DNA from: JAAUTS01 sp038250235
Lineage (GTDB): Bacteria; Verrucomicrobiota; Verrucomicrobiia; Methylacidiphilales; JAAUTS01
DNA: 64,000 bases
Assembly (NCBI GenBank): GCA_038250235.1
Contig: JBBSCO010000004.1
Coordinates: 23,649-87,648, forward strand
Direction: 5' to 3'
Below, piece by piece: positions 8,606-17,138 of the stretch. The notes below the pieces were generated by a model, which was given only the letters and a program-made list of their open reading frames with translations, searched no databases and had not been told where the DNA came from. A program made the translations under genes and the position numbers. The stretch's first letter is position 1, and each line of letters starts with the position of its first letter.

Positions 8606-8989
8606 TTAGACGGATTCCAGAGGGACGCCCTCTTTCAGCTTTCGGATGATGAAAACACTCAGATCGATGTCTATTTCAAGAGAGGCTTCCTTGAATTTTT
8701 CCACAATCTCGTCACCTCTGACTTCTTCGTGCGTCACGAGCAATGGGGATGCGTTGTGAAAGGGGATGTCCCCGCCGTCATCAATCCGGTAATGCCGCAA
8801 TCCCTGATCCCGTCTCCAGCGATAACAGCACATCTCCGGAGTTCCAAAGGCGTAGGTCAAATGAAAAGTGTCCACTTGCCGATCCTCATTCAGATCCACC
8901 GTGACCCAAAAATAATTGTCGGAAAAAAGACGGCGGCAGATAAAAGAATCGGCTTCATCTCCCAACCGACCGGTGTGTTCTTGAAGCAT
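8606..8989 (-). CDS. Hypothetical protein
   Basis: A 127-residue soluble protein of unrecognised family. It has an aromatic centre (NYFWVTVDLNEDRQVDTFHL, then TPEMCCYRWRRDQG), a DDGGDIPFHNAS stretch and an acidic, helical C-terminus. It ends 55 bases before purE on the same strand and may be co-transcribed with purEK. Composition and codon use look coding, and the competing frame on the other strand is low quality. No function is proposed. Confidence 0.55.
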   Translation of the reverse strand: MLQEHTGRLGDEADSFICRRLFSDNYFWVTVDLNEDRQVDTFHLTYAFGTPEMCCYRWRRDQGLRHYRIDDGGDIPFHNASPLLVTHEEVRGDEIVEKFKEASLEIDIDLSVFIIRKLKEGVPLESV

Positions 8990-9046
8990 AGGCCATTCTA
9001 GATCCCGGTGTGAACATAAGCCATACTAGAAGAATCTAAAACAGGG

Positions 9047-9080
9047 TTGACATATAAGCATATTGAATATACATATGTAT
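9047..9080 (+). promoter_or_regulatory. Probable promoter and operator of the vapBC-like operon
   Basis: TTGACA at 9047-9052 is a consensus -35 box. A TACATA -10-like hexamer at 9070-9075 follows after 17 bases. Two AT-rich palindromes lie in the same DNA: ATATT-G-AATAT at 9060-9070 and ATACATATGTAT at 9069-9080. The second covers the -10 box. Ribbon-helix-helix antitoxins bind such palindromes to repress their own operons. The predicted transcript would have an extremely short leader before the ATG at 9087. Confidence 0.55.
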
Positions 9081-9086
9081 GTAAGT

Positions 9087-9323
9087 ATGGTAAGAACAAC
9101 CCTTCTCTTGGATGAGCATTTGATTTTTCGCATCAAAAATCTTGCCCATGCTCAGGATCAGACCATGACCCACGTTGTCCATGAATTGTTGAGCGAAGGA
9201 CTGGCGAAAAGATCCGCTTCCAAGAAGACTTTAGCCCTGCCACTCCTCAGTTTTGACCTGGGCAGGCCCAGAGTAAACCTGGCGGATCGTGAAGCCTTGG
9301 AAGCTGTGATGGAAAAAGCCTGA
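9087..9323 (+). CDS. VapB-like antitoxin
   Basis: A 78-residue protein. The ATG at 9087 (MVRTTLLLDE) was chosen over one at 9063, which would fall inside the promoter palindrome. The N-terminal 45 residues fit a ribbon-helix-helix fold: a beta strand VRTTLLLDEHL, then helices RIKNLAHAQ and MTHVVHELLSEGL. The C-terminal tail (FDLGRPRVNLADREALEAVME) would wrap the toxin. It is 12 bases upstream of a PIN-domain toxin gene. It should neutralise that toxin and repress the operon through the palindromes at 9060-9080. Confidence 0.8.
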   Translation: MVRTTLLLDEHLIFRIKNLAHAQDQTMTHVVHELLSEGLAKRSASKKTLALPLLSFDLGRPRVNLADREALEAVMEKA

Positions 9324-9335
9324 ACTGGGATCGAT

Positions 9336-9776
9336 ATGGCTGTTGTTCTGGATACCAACATTCTTCTTTATGCCGTTAACACGGCCTGCCACGAGCACAG
9401 CCCCTGCCGCAACTATCTTGAGCACCTTTTTTCAAGCAGAGAAACTGTTTTTATCCCGGACAATGTACTCTATGAATTTTTGAGGGTCTCCACCCACGCC
9501 CGGGTTTTTCAAACTCCGCTCACCTCTCAAAAGGCCTCCTTCTTTGTCGACCATCTTTTATCCCAACAGGACGTCTCTCTCTTGAGTGCTACCAAGGATC
9601 ACTGGAACAGTCTAAGGCAGCTTCTGGATGAACTGGGCAGCCCCTCCGGCAATTTCTTTTTTGACATACATACCGCCGCCCTGATGCGGGAACATGGTAT
9701 ACGACAGATCGCGACGGCGGATGCGGACTTCTCCAAAATCAAGGGCCTCATCGTTCATAACCCTCTAGTATCCTAA
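9336..9776 (+). CDS. VapC-like PIN-domain toxin ribonuclease
   Basis: A 146-residue PIN domain. VVLDTNILLY supplies the first catalytic Asp (residue 6). VLYEFLRV carries the conserved Glu. The C-terminal FFDIHTAALMREHG and IATADADF supply the remaining acidic residues, so the metal site looks intact. VapC toxins cleave tRNA or rRNA when free of antitoxin. It directly follows its antitoxin and is 14 bases before rmuC. The set is TA-like; growth inhibition by this copy is inferred. Confidence 0.85.
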   Translation: MAVVLDTNILLYAVNTACHEHSPCRNYLEHLFSSRETVFIPDNVLYEFLRVSTHARVFQTPLTSQKASFFVDHLLSQQDVSLLSATKDHWNSLRQLLDELGSPSGNFFFDIHTAALMREHGIRQIATADADFSKIKGLIVHNPLVS

Positions 9777-9790
9777 TAACTATCCTGATT

Positions 9791-10921
9791 ATGCTCACAG
9801 CCATTCTTATTCTGCTCGTTCTGGTCCTGGTCGCGCTCCTCGCCCTTTTCTATTACCTCAGCCAATTGAAGCCTGCCCTCGAAAACCGGCAATTGGCAGA
9901 TTCGTCAACCCTGCGCGAAAGCCTGATCCGGAGCCTTGGCGATCAAAAGGCGGACTTCCGTGATTTCAATACCGCCAACGCCGGGGAGCTGCGCAAAAGC
10001 ATTCAGGATTCCCTCACCAGCCAGTCCCTTCTCCTGGAAAAACGCTTTGAAACGCTCCAGACCCAGACCAATGAGCGGTTACAGGAAATCCGCATCAACG
10101 TGGAAAAGCGGTTGCAGGACAATCTGGAACAGAATTTCTCCGCCTTCAAAGACATGTCGAAAAGCCTGGGGGACATGAAATCGAGCGCCGACCAAATGCT
10201 TAAGGTTAGTGCCCAGGTTAGTGAGCTCAACCATATCCTGGCCTCACCAAAACTTCAGGGAAACTTCGGCGAAACCGCCCTGGAAAAATTGCTTCAGGAT
10301 ATTCTTCCAGAAAGTGCCTATGAATGGCAGCCCCGCATTGCCGAAGGGCTCCAGCCCGATGCCTCCATCCACATTAAAAACCTGCGACTGTGCATTGACG
10401 CCAAATTTCCCAAGGATCGCATTGCTGCCCTGCTGAATGATGCCGCCGACGAAGCCGCCCAAACCCTGGCCCGCAAGGAACTCGGAACGGTTATTAAAAA
10501 CATGGCTTCTGATATTTCCAAAAAATATGTGCGCCCTGATCTGGGCACCACGGACCAGGCCTTCATGTTTGTTCCGAGCGAAAGCCTCTACTACGAAATT
10601 CTGAAGCAGCCCGAGTTAATTGAGCATTGCCGCAAAGTCAAAGTCAGTGTTGTTTCACCCAACACCCTCGCCGCCACACTTTACGCGGTGGCCTTGGCCT
10701 TCCGGGGTTATGAAATGCAGGAAAACGCCCAAAATATGTTGCGAACCATTCAGGACATGGATCGTCATTTCCAGAATTTCCGGGAAGACTTCACCAAGAT
10801 AGGCCAACGCCTTCAGCAGGCCCAAGACGACTACACGAAAGCCGGACGCGACCTGGACCGCTTCGACAAAACCATCCACAAATTGCGTGATGGCGAAGGT
10901 AGTCTCAAGCTGGAAAATTAA
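9791..10921 (+). CDS. rmuC: DNA recombination protein RmuC
   Basis: A 376-residue protein with an N-terminal transmembrane helix (residues 3-24), a coiled coil of about 100 residues, and the RmuC domain. That domain includes LQGNFGETALEKLLQDILPES, DAKFP, AFMFVPSE and VVSPNTLAATLYAVAL. The conserved core resembles PD-(D/E)XK nucleases. RmuC is membrane-anchored and limits rearrangements or degrades foreign DNA. It starts 14 bases after the PIN toxin, but a functional link is not implied. The gene ends 50 bases before a 44-bp perfect palindrome. Confidence 0.93.
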   Translation: MLTAILILLVLVLVALLALFYYLSQLKPALENRQLADSSTLRESLIRSLGDQKADFRDFNTANAGELRKSIQDSLTSQSLLLEKRFETLQTQTNERLQEIRINVEKRLQDNLEQNFSAFKDMSKSLGDMKSSADQMLKVSAQVSELNHILASPKLQGNFGETALEKLLQDILPESAYEWQPRIAEGLQPDASIHIKNLRLCIDAKFPKDRIAALLNDAADEAAQTLARKELGTVIKNMASDISKKYVRPDLGTTDQAFMFVPSESLYYEILKQPELIEHCRKVKVSVVSPNTLAATLYAVALAFRGYEMQENAQNMLRTIQDMDRHFQNFREDFTKIGQRLQQAQDDYTKAGRDLDRFDKTIHKLRDGEGSLKLEN

Positions 10922-10971
10922 CTGCCGAGAAGCGGCTATAACCCAACATTCCGCCCCGAAACTCAATCAGA

Positions 10972-11015
10972 AATGCGACAATCAAACTGACGATCGTCAG
11001 TTTGATTGTCGCATT
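10972..11015. repeat. 44-bp perfect palindrome downstream of rmuC
   Basis: The left half (10972-10993) and right half (10994-11015) are exact reverse complements, centred on CTGACGATCGTCAG with no spacer. As RNA it would fold into a very stable hairpin. It lies 50 bases after the rmuC stop and is followed by CTTAAAACC, which has no strong U-tract. It could act as a terminator, a protein binding site or a mobile-element remnant. Perfect inverted repeats of this length with no loop are rare because cruciforms are unstable. Confidence 0.7.
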
Positions 11016-11500
11016 CTTAAAACCTGAGGAAAAAAACGGGTAGGAGTCTGCGTTCGGATAAGAGGCTGATAATAGATCAAATTTCCAGATTATTCTCTTC
11101 GCATTTTTTCTTTGCGTCCAAGGTTAGGTTGCCAGAAGTATCATCCGCCTGACGGAAAGGAATCGGAAGTATTTATGTGTGAATAGGGTTTACTCGCAAT
11201 AATCAACCGATCGTCCCTTTAGCGTTTTATCACTGCAGCGGCAAAGGCATCCCAGACACAGGGATGCCGTAAGGTAATGTATTCTGTCCTTGTTTTTGAC
11301 CCATTCAAAATCAACCAATACCATAGTGTTCAAACACCAGTCGGGACAGTGGCCGCCACCTAACTAAACAAAGAGCTTTTCCATTTTTTGACTTTGAGGA
11401 TGCTCCCGACTTCTTTCGCATGGTAGTTCCATAATAAATCTCCGTCCAAAACAGGAACAGGGCCGAGTTATTGCTCGAAGTTGTCGCATTCAGGATCCAC
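11016..11500. other. Intergenic stretch with no recognisable gene
   Basis: No convincing coding frame was found in these 485 bases. A GGACGCAAAG-type word (on the minus strand) lies at about 11098-11120. A perfect 8-bp stem, GGCATCCC with loop AGACACA and GGGATGCC, is at 11246-11268, without a following U-tract. The region borders a pseudogene and looks like decayed DNA. Confidence 0.5.
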
Positions 11501-12543
11501 CTAGTTTATCAACTTCTGCCAAACGTGCTCCAACAATTGTTTTTCTGAAAAAAGACCTGAAATCACGGTCAATTCTTTGATCCCGCATCCTTGTATCATC
11601 GATATGATATTGATCGGGGAATTGGTTTCAGCAGATTTATGTAGGACATCTAAGGCGGTTTCCTCGCCCAGTGGTGAGCAGAAAAGACCTCCCCCTTTAA
11701 GCCGATAAAAACAGAGAGCTTTGTTGATGCAAATAAGCACTCGAAAAATAAAAGACGTTGTGCCGAGGCCCGTTCATAAGCAGTGATTACACCGGATTCG
11801 GGATCAATTAAACCCATAGCCAAGAAAGATTGATCATCCAAAACTTCCAGCAAGGCAGGGTGGCTACTTTCCTGCGCCAGGATCAGAATACGCTCATCAT
11901 TATTAAGAGCCAGGCAGGAATCTTCGAAACAGCGTTGCTCCAGACTTTAGCCTGCCTCGTTTTGTTTTAAAAAGAGGTGCCAGATGATGGAGGTATAGAG
12001 CTCTTAGCTGTGAGCATTTTCAACCTCGCCCGTCGGGAGAGCTACAGGTTCTTCCGGGGCCAGAGATTCTATCACCCGGTTAGACATCAAATCATCCAGA
12101 TCCTTTTCTTAGGTAAGAAATTTGTCAAAAATTTGCAAAACATAGAGATTAGACTCGCTGGTTCCGGGGCAGTTAATCAGGCCATAGCGCCCGGACTCAC
12201 AACGTCTGAGGTGGATACCATTATTCAGGGCAGGAGAAGCTCTTCTTTTCTTGGAAGACATTCCCAAGTAAAATCGATCTAAGGGTTTTAGGATAAGCTT
12301 TTGGAGCCTAGAAACCCATTTAAAAGGTGGAAAACAAAATAAGGAATGCATTCTAACATTATTATTACGTAAGGGAAAATTACCATCACGAGCAAAACTC
12401 AGGTCCAAATCCCTGATCACCGTTATAAAAGGCCAAAAGTATTGCCCAAGATAATGAAATGAGTCTGGCCGAAGTGTTTTAACGAGGCTTGAAGCGTCTG
12501 ATTCCGGTTTAGCCCCCTCAAAAAAATTCCCTTTCCCCAACAT
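11501..12543 (-). pseudogene. Decayed gene of unknown family
   Basis: One minus-strand frame runs from 12543 to about 11745 and is broken only by three TAA codons (12109-12111, 12004-12006, 11947-11949). It then shifts frame to continue to the TAG at 11501. The read-through reads sensibly, for example EKDLDDLMSNRVIESLAPEE before the second break and LALNNDERILILAQE and GLIDPESGVITAYERAS after the third. After the frameshift it gives FYRLKGGGLFCSPLGEETAL and ends LLEHVWQKLIN. No family is recognised. The first 140 codons are less certain as coding sequence. Alternatively the pieces are separate short genes, but the shared frame argues against it. Confidence 0.55.
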
Positions 12544-12554
12544 AAGCCTTTGAG

Positions 12555-12800
12555 GTGCTCATGGCCTATCGTCTGCATCCTCACTGGAAACGTTACGGAT
12601 TTCCCAAAAACAGTCGCCGCTTACATGACGAGTTGTGGAATTTTGCCTCAACACCCGGACTGGCTCGTCAACGGCTTTTTGATGCCCGGTCCGCCTATTG
12701 CCTTCTTCATCAGGGCGTAAGCCATCTTGCGACCTTTAATGTGGAAGACTATGAAGGTTTGGGCTTTGAGCGCGTTGACAATCCGCTTCTTGAAAATTAG
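12555..12800 (+). pseudogene. C-terminal remnant of a PIN-domain (VapC-like) toxin
   Basis: The 81 codons (GTG at 12555 or ATG at 12561) match only the second half of a VapC-type PIN domain. FDARSAYCLLHQGVSHLATF supplies a late acidic residue, followed by NVEDYEGLGFERVDNPL. The N-terminal half with the first catalytic Asp and Glu is missing, and no antitoxin gene is adjacent. It is therefore a truncated, inactive remnant next to another pseudogene, 63 bases before purM. Confidence 0.7.
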
Positions 12801-12863
12801 CAGCCGGAATTTCGTAATTCTTCTTTGCCTCCTGCACTCTCTTGCCCTTAAATAATTGCCTTC

Positions 12864-13895
12864 ATGAGCAAAGCCCCATCACAAAAAGCCTATGCCGCGG
12901 CCGGAGTTGACATCGATCTGGGAAACTCCCTGAAATCGGGTCTGGTCAGCCGCATCCAATCCACCCATCGCCCCGAAGTCCTGAGCAAAATCGGTGGCTT
13001 TGGCGGGCTTTTTAAAGCTTCCTTCAAAGGCTACAAAGAACCCGTGCTGGTCAGTAGCATCGATGGTGTCGGCACCAAGCTCAAAGTCGCCTCCATGCTG
13101 GGCAAACACGACACGATCGGCCAGGACTTGGTCAACCACTGCGTCAACGACATCGCGGTGGTTGGAGCTGAGCCTCTTTTCTTCCTCGATTACATCGGAA
13201 CGGGTAAACTCGAGCCTGCTGTTTTTCACTCCATCATCGGGGGCCTTTCCAAAGCCTGTAAAGAAGCCGGCTGCGCCCTGATCGGCGGCGAAACGGCCCA
13301 GATGCCCGGTATTTATCACGGGGAAGACTACGATCTGGTCGGCACCATCATCGGTGTGGTGGACAAAAAGAAAGCCATCGACGGATCGAAAATCCAACCG
13401 GGCGATGTTCTGATCGGCTTCCCGTCCTCTGGTCTGCATACCAACGGCTATTCCCTCGCCCGCCAGATTCTTTTCACCAAGCTGCAGATGTCTCTGGAAG
13501 ACACCTTGCCCGGCACCAAAAAGACGCTGGGCGAGGCCCTGCTGGCCGTGCACGTGAATTACCAGCCCTTGTTGAAAAAACTTTCCAAAGAAGTGTCCTT
13601 CAAAGGCCTCTCCCACATCACGGGCGGCGGCTTTGTGGATAACATTCCGCGTATCCTGCCCGCCAATGTGGATGTCGAGATTGACGTAAAATCCTATCCC
13701 TCGTTGCCCATTTTTGATCTCTTGGCCGGAAGCGGTGTCTGTGAGCGCGAGGAGCTTTATCAGGTCTTCAATATGAGCATCGGCATGGTGGCCATTGTTT
13801 CAGCCAAGGACGCGCCGAAAATCCTGAAGAAAACCAAAGCTTATGTCATCGGCAAAGCGGTCAAAGGCAAACGCAGGGTGAAACTGAAGTTTTGA
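12864..13895 (+). CDS. purM: Phosphoribosylformylglycinamidine cyclo-ligase (AIR synthetase)
   Basis: A 343-residue enzyme with the PurM signatures SSIDGVGTKLKVA (about residues 64-76), DLVNHCVNDI, ALIGGETAQMPGIY and GLHTNGYSLAR. It closes FGAM to aminoimidazole ribonucleotide with ATP in the cytosol, the step before PurK and PurE. It is followed by purH on the same strand after 106 bases. That gap contains a degenerate GCAAAG-type repeat at 13917-13939. The length is typical (about 345). Confidence 0.96.
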   Translation: MSKAPSQKAYAAAGVDIDLGNSLKSGLVSRIQSTHRPEVLSKIGGFGGLFKASFKGYKEPVLVSSIDGVGTKLKVASMLGKHDTIGQDLVNHCVNDIAVVGAEPLFFLDYIGTGKLEPAVFHSIIGGLSKACKEAGCALIGGETAQMPGIYHGEDYDLVGTIIGVVDKKKAIDGSKIQPGDVLIGFPSSGLHTNGYSLARQILFTKLQMSLEDTLPGTKKTLGEALLAVHVNYQPLLKKLSKEVSFKGLSHITGGGFVDNIPRILPANVDVEIDVKSYPSLPIFDLLAGSGVCEREELYQVFNMSIGMVAIVSAKDAPKILKKTKAYVIGKAVKGKRRVKLKF

Positions 13896-14001
13896 CAAAC
13901 AATACGGTTGAACAGGAAGGACGCAAAGAGGCGCGAAACTTTTTTGGCTCCTAAATTCTTGTGTTCTTCCCCGATCTTCCTGTTTTAAAATATCCCTTCT
14001 T

Positions 14002-15543
14002 ATGATTAAAAAAGCCCTTCTCTCCGTCTCCGATAAAACCGGCCTGCTGGTCTTGGCCCAATTTCTCGCCTCCAAGAACATCCAGCTCATCTCCACCGGT
14101 GGAACGGCCAAGCTGCTACACGATAACCATGTGCCGGTCACGGAAATTTCGGACTACACCGGTTTCCCCGAAATGATGGAAGGCCGGGTCAAAACGCTTC
14201 ACCCGAAAGTCCACGGAGGCCTGCTGCACCTGCGGGACAACGCCGAACACATCGCTCAGGCCAAAGAACACAACATTGAGGCCATCGATCTTGTCATCGT
14301 CAACCTCTACCCCTTCGAGCAAACCCTGGCGAAACCCGTAGTCCAACATCGCGAATTGATCGAGAATATCGACATCGGCGGGCCCTCCATGCTGCGCAGT
14401 GCGGCCAAGAACTACCGAAGCGTTACGGTGGTTGTGGATGCAGGAGATTACGCCACCATTCAGGCAGAAATCGAAGAGAACGGTGACACTACGGCGGAAA
14501 CCCGTGAGAAGCTCGCCGCCAAAGTTTTTCGCCACACCTCCCATTATGATTCTCTGATCGCGAAATACCTGACTGGTGCCTGTGAAAAGGAAAACCCGGT
14601 TCTGCAGGAAACCGCCGGAGTTCTGGCTAAAAAGGCCCAGTCCTTGCGTTACGGTGAAAACCCACACCAGAAAGCGGCACTTTACGGCTCTTTCCACAGC
14701 CACTTCAACCAGATCCATGGCAAGGAACTTTCTTACAACAACATCATCGACATTAGTGCGGCCGTGCAATTGATCGGAGAATTCGCCAGTGAATCCCAGC
14801 CGACGCTTGCCATTCTGAAGCACACCAATCCCTGCGGCGTCGGTGCCGGAACTTCGCTTAGGGAAGCCTGGGACAAAGCTTACGCCACGGACAAGCAAGC
14901 GCCCTTCGGAGGAATCATCGTCGTCAACAAACCGCTCGACCTGGCTGTGGCGGAGGCCATCGCGGGAATTTTCTCCGAAGTGATCATCGCCCCTTCGTTC
15001 AACCCGGATGCGGCTGAACTGCTGAAAAAGAAAAAGAACCTTCGCCTGATCGAAAATCATTACGTGGCTTTAGCTGTCGCTTACGACTACAAATCGGTTA
15101 CTGGCGGCCTGCTCGTCCAGGAAAGCGATGTTCAGCCTTTCGATGAAGCTGCCTGGAAAGTCGTCACCAAACGACAGCCGACGGACGAAGAGTTGAAGGC
15201 CTTACGTTTCGGCTGGCGAGTGGTCAAACACGTCAAATCCAACGCAATTGTTTACGCCGCCACAGACAGAACCATCGGGGTAGGTGCCGGACAAATGTCG
15301 CGCGTGGATTCCTCCCGTATTGCCGTTTGGAAAGCCGGTGAGGCCGGGCTCAGCCTTAAAGGCAGCATCATCGCCTCGGATGCGTTTTTCCCATTTGCGG
15401 ACGGTATTCTGGCCGCTGCCCAAGCCGGTGCAGTTGCCGCCATTCAGCCAGGAGGCAGTGTGCGTGATGAAGAAGTTATCAAGGCGGCGGACGAAGCCGG
15501 AATGGCCATGATCTTCACCGCCCGCCGTCATTTCAGGCATTAA
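14002..15543 (+). CDS. purH: Bifunctional AICAR transformylase / IMP cyclohydrolase
   Basis: A 513-residue enzyme. The N-terminal MGS-like IMP cyclohydrolase domain has SVSDKTGL (8-15), STGGTAKLL, GFPEMMEGRVKTLHPKVHGG and NLYPFEQT. The C-terminal transformylase domain has SLRYGENPHQKAALYG, LKHTNPCGVG and DAFFPFADG. It performs the last two steps of IMP synthesis using 10-formyl-THF. The folate cofactor links it to glyA further along. Length is normal and purM is immediately upstream. Confidence 0.97.
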   Translation: MIKKALLSVSDKTGLLVLAQFLASKNIQLISTGGTAKLLHDNHVPVTEISDYTGFPEMMEGRVKTLHPKVHGGLLHLRDNAEHIAQAKEHNIEAIDLVIVNLYPFEQTLAKPVVQHRELIENIDIGGPSMLRSAAKNYRSVTVVVDAGDYATIQAEIEENGDTTAETREKLAAKVFRHTSHYDSLIAKYLTGACEKENPVLQETAGVLAKKAQSLRYGENPHQKAALYGSFHSHFNQIHGKELSYNNIIDISAAVQLIGEFASESQPTLAILKHTNPCGVGAGTSLREAWDKAYATDKQAPFGGIIVVNKPLDLAVAEAIAGIFSEVIIAPSFNPDAAELLKKKKNLRLIENHYVALAVAYDYKSVTGGLLVQESDVQPFDEAAWKVVTKRQPTDEELKALRFGWRVVKHVKSNAIVYAATDRTIGVGAGQMSRVDSSRIAVWKAGEAGLSLKGSIIASDAFFPFADGILAAAQAGAVAAIQPGGSVRDEEVIKAADEAGMAMIFTARRHFRH

Positions 15544-15559
15544 TAGGTCTCATGCGCCT

Positions 15560-15670
15560 TCATAAGGCTTGTTGCGATTGAAGATTCACTAAGGGAAGCC
15601 CTGTTGTATACGTCGCCAACAACAGGAAAGCAAAAGCCACATAGAGCACGAACCAAGCGCTTCTTTTCAT
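15560..15670 (-). CDS. Possible 36-residue single-pass membrane peptide
   Basis: ATG at 15670 opens MKRSAWFVLYVAFAFLLLAT, a positively charged N-terminus followed by one clear hydrophobic helix. A short polar tail (LPLVNLQSQQAL) and TGA at 15560-15562 follow. GAAGAG lies seven bases before the ATG and could serve as a weak ribosome site. It converges on purH with a 16-base gap. The pattern is that of a small membrane peptide. No homologue is known to me and the AT-rich surroundings are decaying, so chance is possible. Confidence 0.4.
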   Translation of the reverse strand: MKRSAWFVLYVAFAFLLLATYTTGLPLVNLQSQQAL

Positions 15671-15816
15671 GAACACTCTTCATACATCATTGAAATGAAA
15701 CTCAGACACACTCACATACAATCAATACTGAATTTATATAAATATCTATACACAAGGTATTTATAATAACTTCAAATCGACCTGATTAAAAAATGAAATA
15801 GATTTTAACTCTATCT

Positions 15817-17006
15817 ATGATCCTTTACGAACGGCCACAAAACTGGATGCGATACGAACTTCAAGCCATCCTGCCGGAGCTGACCGGTGCCAAGGCTGCC
15901 CTGATCTCGCTGACTGCCATGCCTTATCAGAAAAGTTGGGCGGAAAAGTTATAGGCGGTTAAGTCGAAGCGGGAAATTGCGGGCACATTACGCATGGAAG
16001 GAGCAGACTTTACAGAACGTGAGTTGGATGCTGCCCTGCAAGAGTCACCGCGCAACTTTTTACCCGTTCCCAACGTCAGGCTGCCCCTGCTGTCGCCACG
16101 TATCGTTGGTTGGCTCAATGACCCAATGCCAGGCCTATTGACACGGATCTGATCTGCGAAATCCATCACCATAGGGTAACGGGCGCAGATGATGACCATT
16201 GTCCCCCAGGTAAATTCAGAACCCAGGATCAAAATGTAAACTTTGGAATTCCCAAGTATTGGGGAGTCACTGGAGGTAAGGAATGTGAGCAGTCACTCGA
16301 GGCTTTGTGTAATGCCGCCCAAACAATTTATCGTGGGCATGACCCTTTAATCCAGGCCTTGGCAATGCATTATCATTTTGCCTCCATGCATCCTTTTCTG
16401 GATGGAAATGGGCGTTCAGCAAGAGCTTTGGAAGCTTTGATGTTATAGCGAAGGGGATTGAGGGATTCTCTCTTTATTGCGATGTCCAATTTTTACTATG
16501 AAGAGAAAAACGCTTACTTAGAAACATTGGCCAAGGTTCGATATCTGAATCACGATCTGACACGGTTTCTTCAATTAGGATAGAAAGGCATTGAATTACG
16601 GTGCCGCCGCCTGTTCTTGGAAATAAGAACGCATTTAGCCAAAGCACTTTATCGCAACATGGCCTTTGATTTTTTCAATCGTCTGAAAACGCCAAAACGC
16701 AGGGCCATGACCGGACGGCAGATGGAAATTTTAAAGCTGCTACTTGAAGAAGAAACCATGCTATTAAAAGACTTAACACAGCGCACTCATCACGTCTACC
16801 AGGTCAAGAATCCTTATGTTGCGTTGATTCGTGATTTGAATGAGCTGATTAGTTTGCAGGCGATAGGATATGATAAACTGCCGGAACATCAGTTCCGCAT
16901 GAAAATTAATTTGGAGTGGCCGACTCAGATCACAGAAACCGAATTTTTCAAAAGGATTAAAAGCATGCCCAAAGCAAAAACGCTGAGCTTCCTTTCTACA
17001 TCCTGA
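15817..17006 (+). pseudogene. Fic family protein, degraded
   Basis: The read-through covers a whole Fic protein of about 395 residues. It begins MILYERPQNWMRYELQAILP and has EIAGTLRMEGADFTERELDA, VTGADDDHCPPGKFR and the catalytic motif HPFLDGNGR at 16389-16415. It ends with a winged-helix-like region and LEWPTQITETEFF. It is broken by stops at 15952 (TAG), 16119 (TGA), 16446 (TAG) and 16581 (TAG), and by a one-base frameshift near 16046. Fic enzymes AMPylate target proteins. The catalytic motif survives, but no full-length product can be made, so this is a decaying copy. Confidence 0.9.
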
Positions 17007-17138
17007 GCCCGGCATGCCGACATAGATGGCTTATTCCACCTACTTTTTAATCAGCAGATTTTAACAAAATTACGACTTTTGTGCCATTTCTGCGACTTTC
17101 CTATTGCTGTCATAAAGCAGTCAATCTAGCGTGCGTCT

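Noticed and set aside
8477..9001. 174-codon plus-strand frame over the 8606-8989 gene
   Set aside because: Runs into the purE region antisense; the minus-strand protein looks more natural.
11246..11268. Intrinsic terminator at the 8-bp stem
   Set aside because: No U-tract follows on either strand and no gene ends nearby.
12879..13616. 245-codon frame opposite purM
   Set aside because: It is the antisense of a clearly conserved gene, with no domain or start signal of its own.
14116..15060. 314-codon frame opposite purH
   Set aside because: Antisense shadow; the forward strand has all purH motifs.
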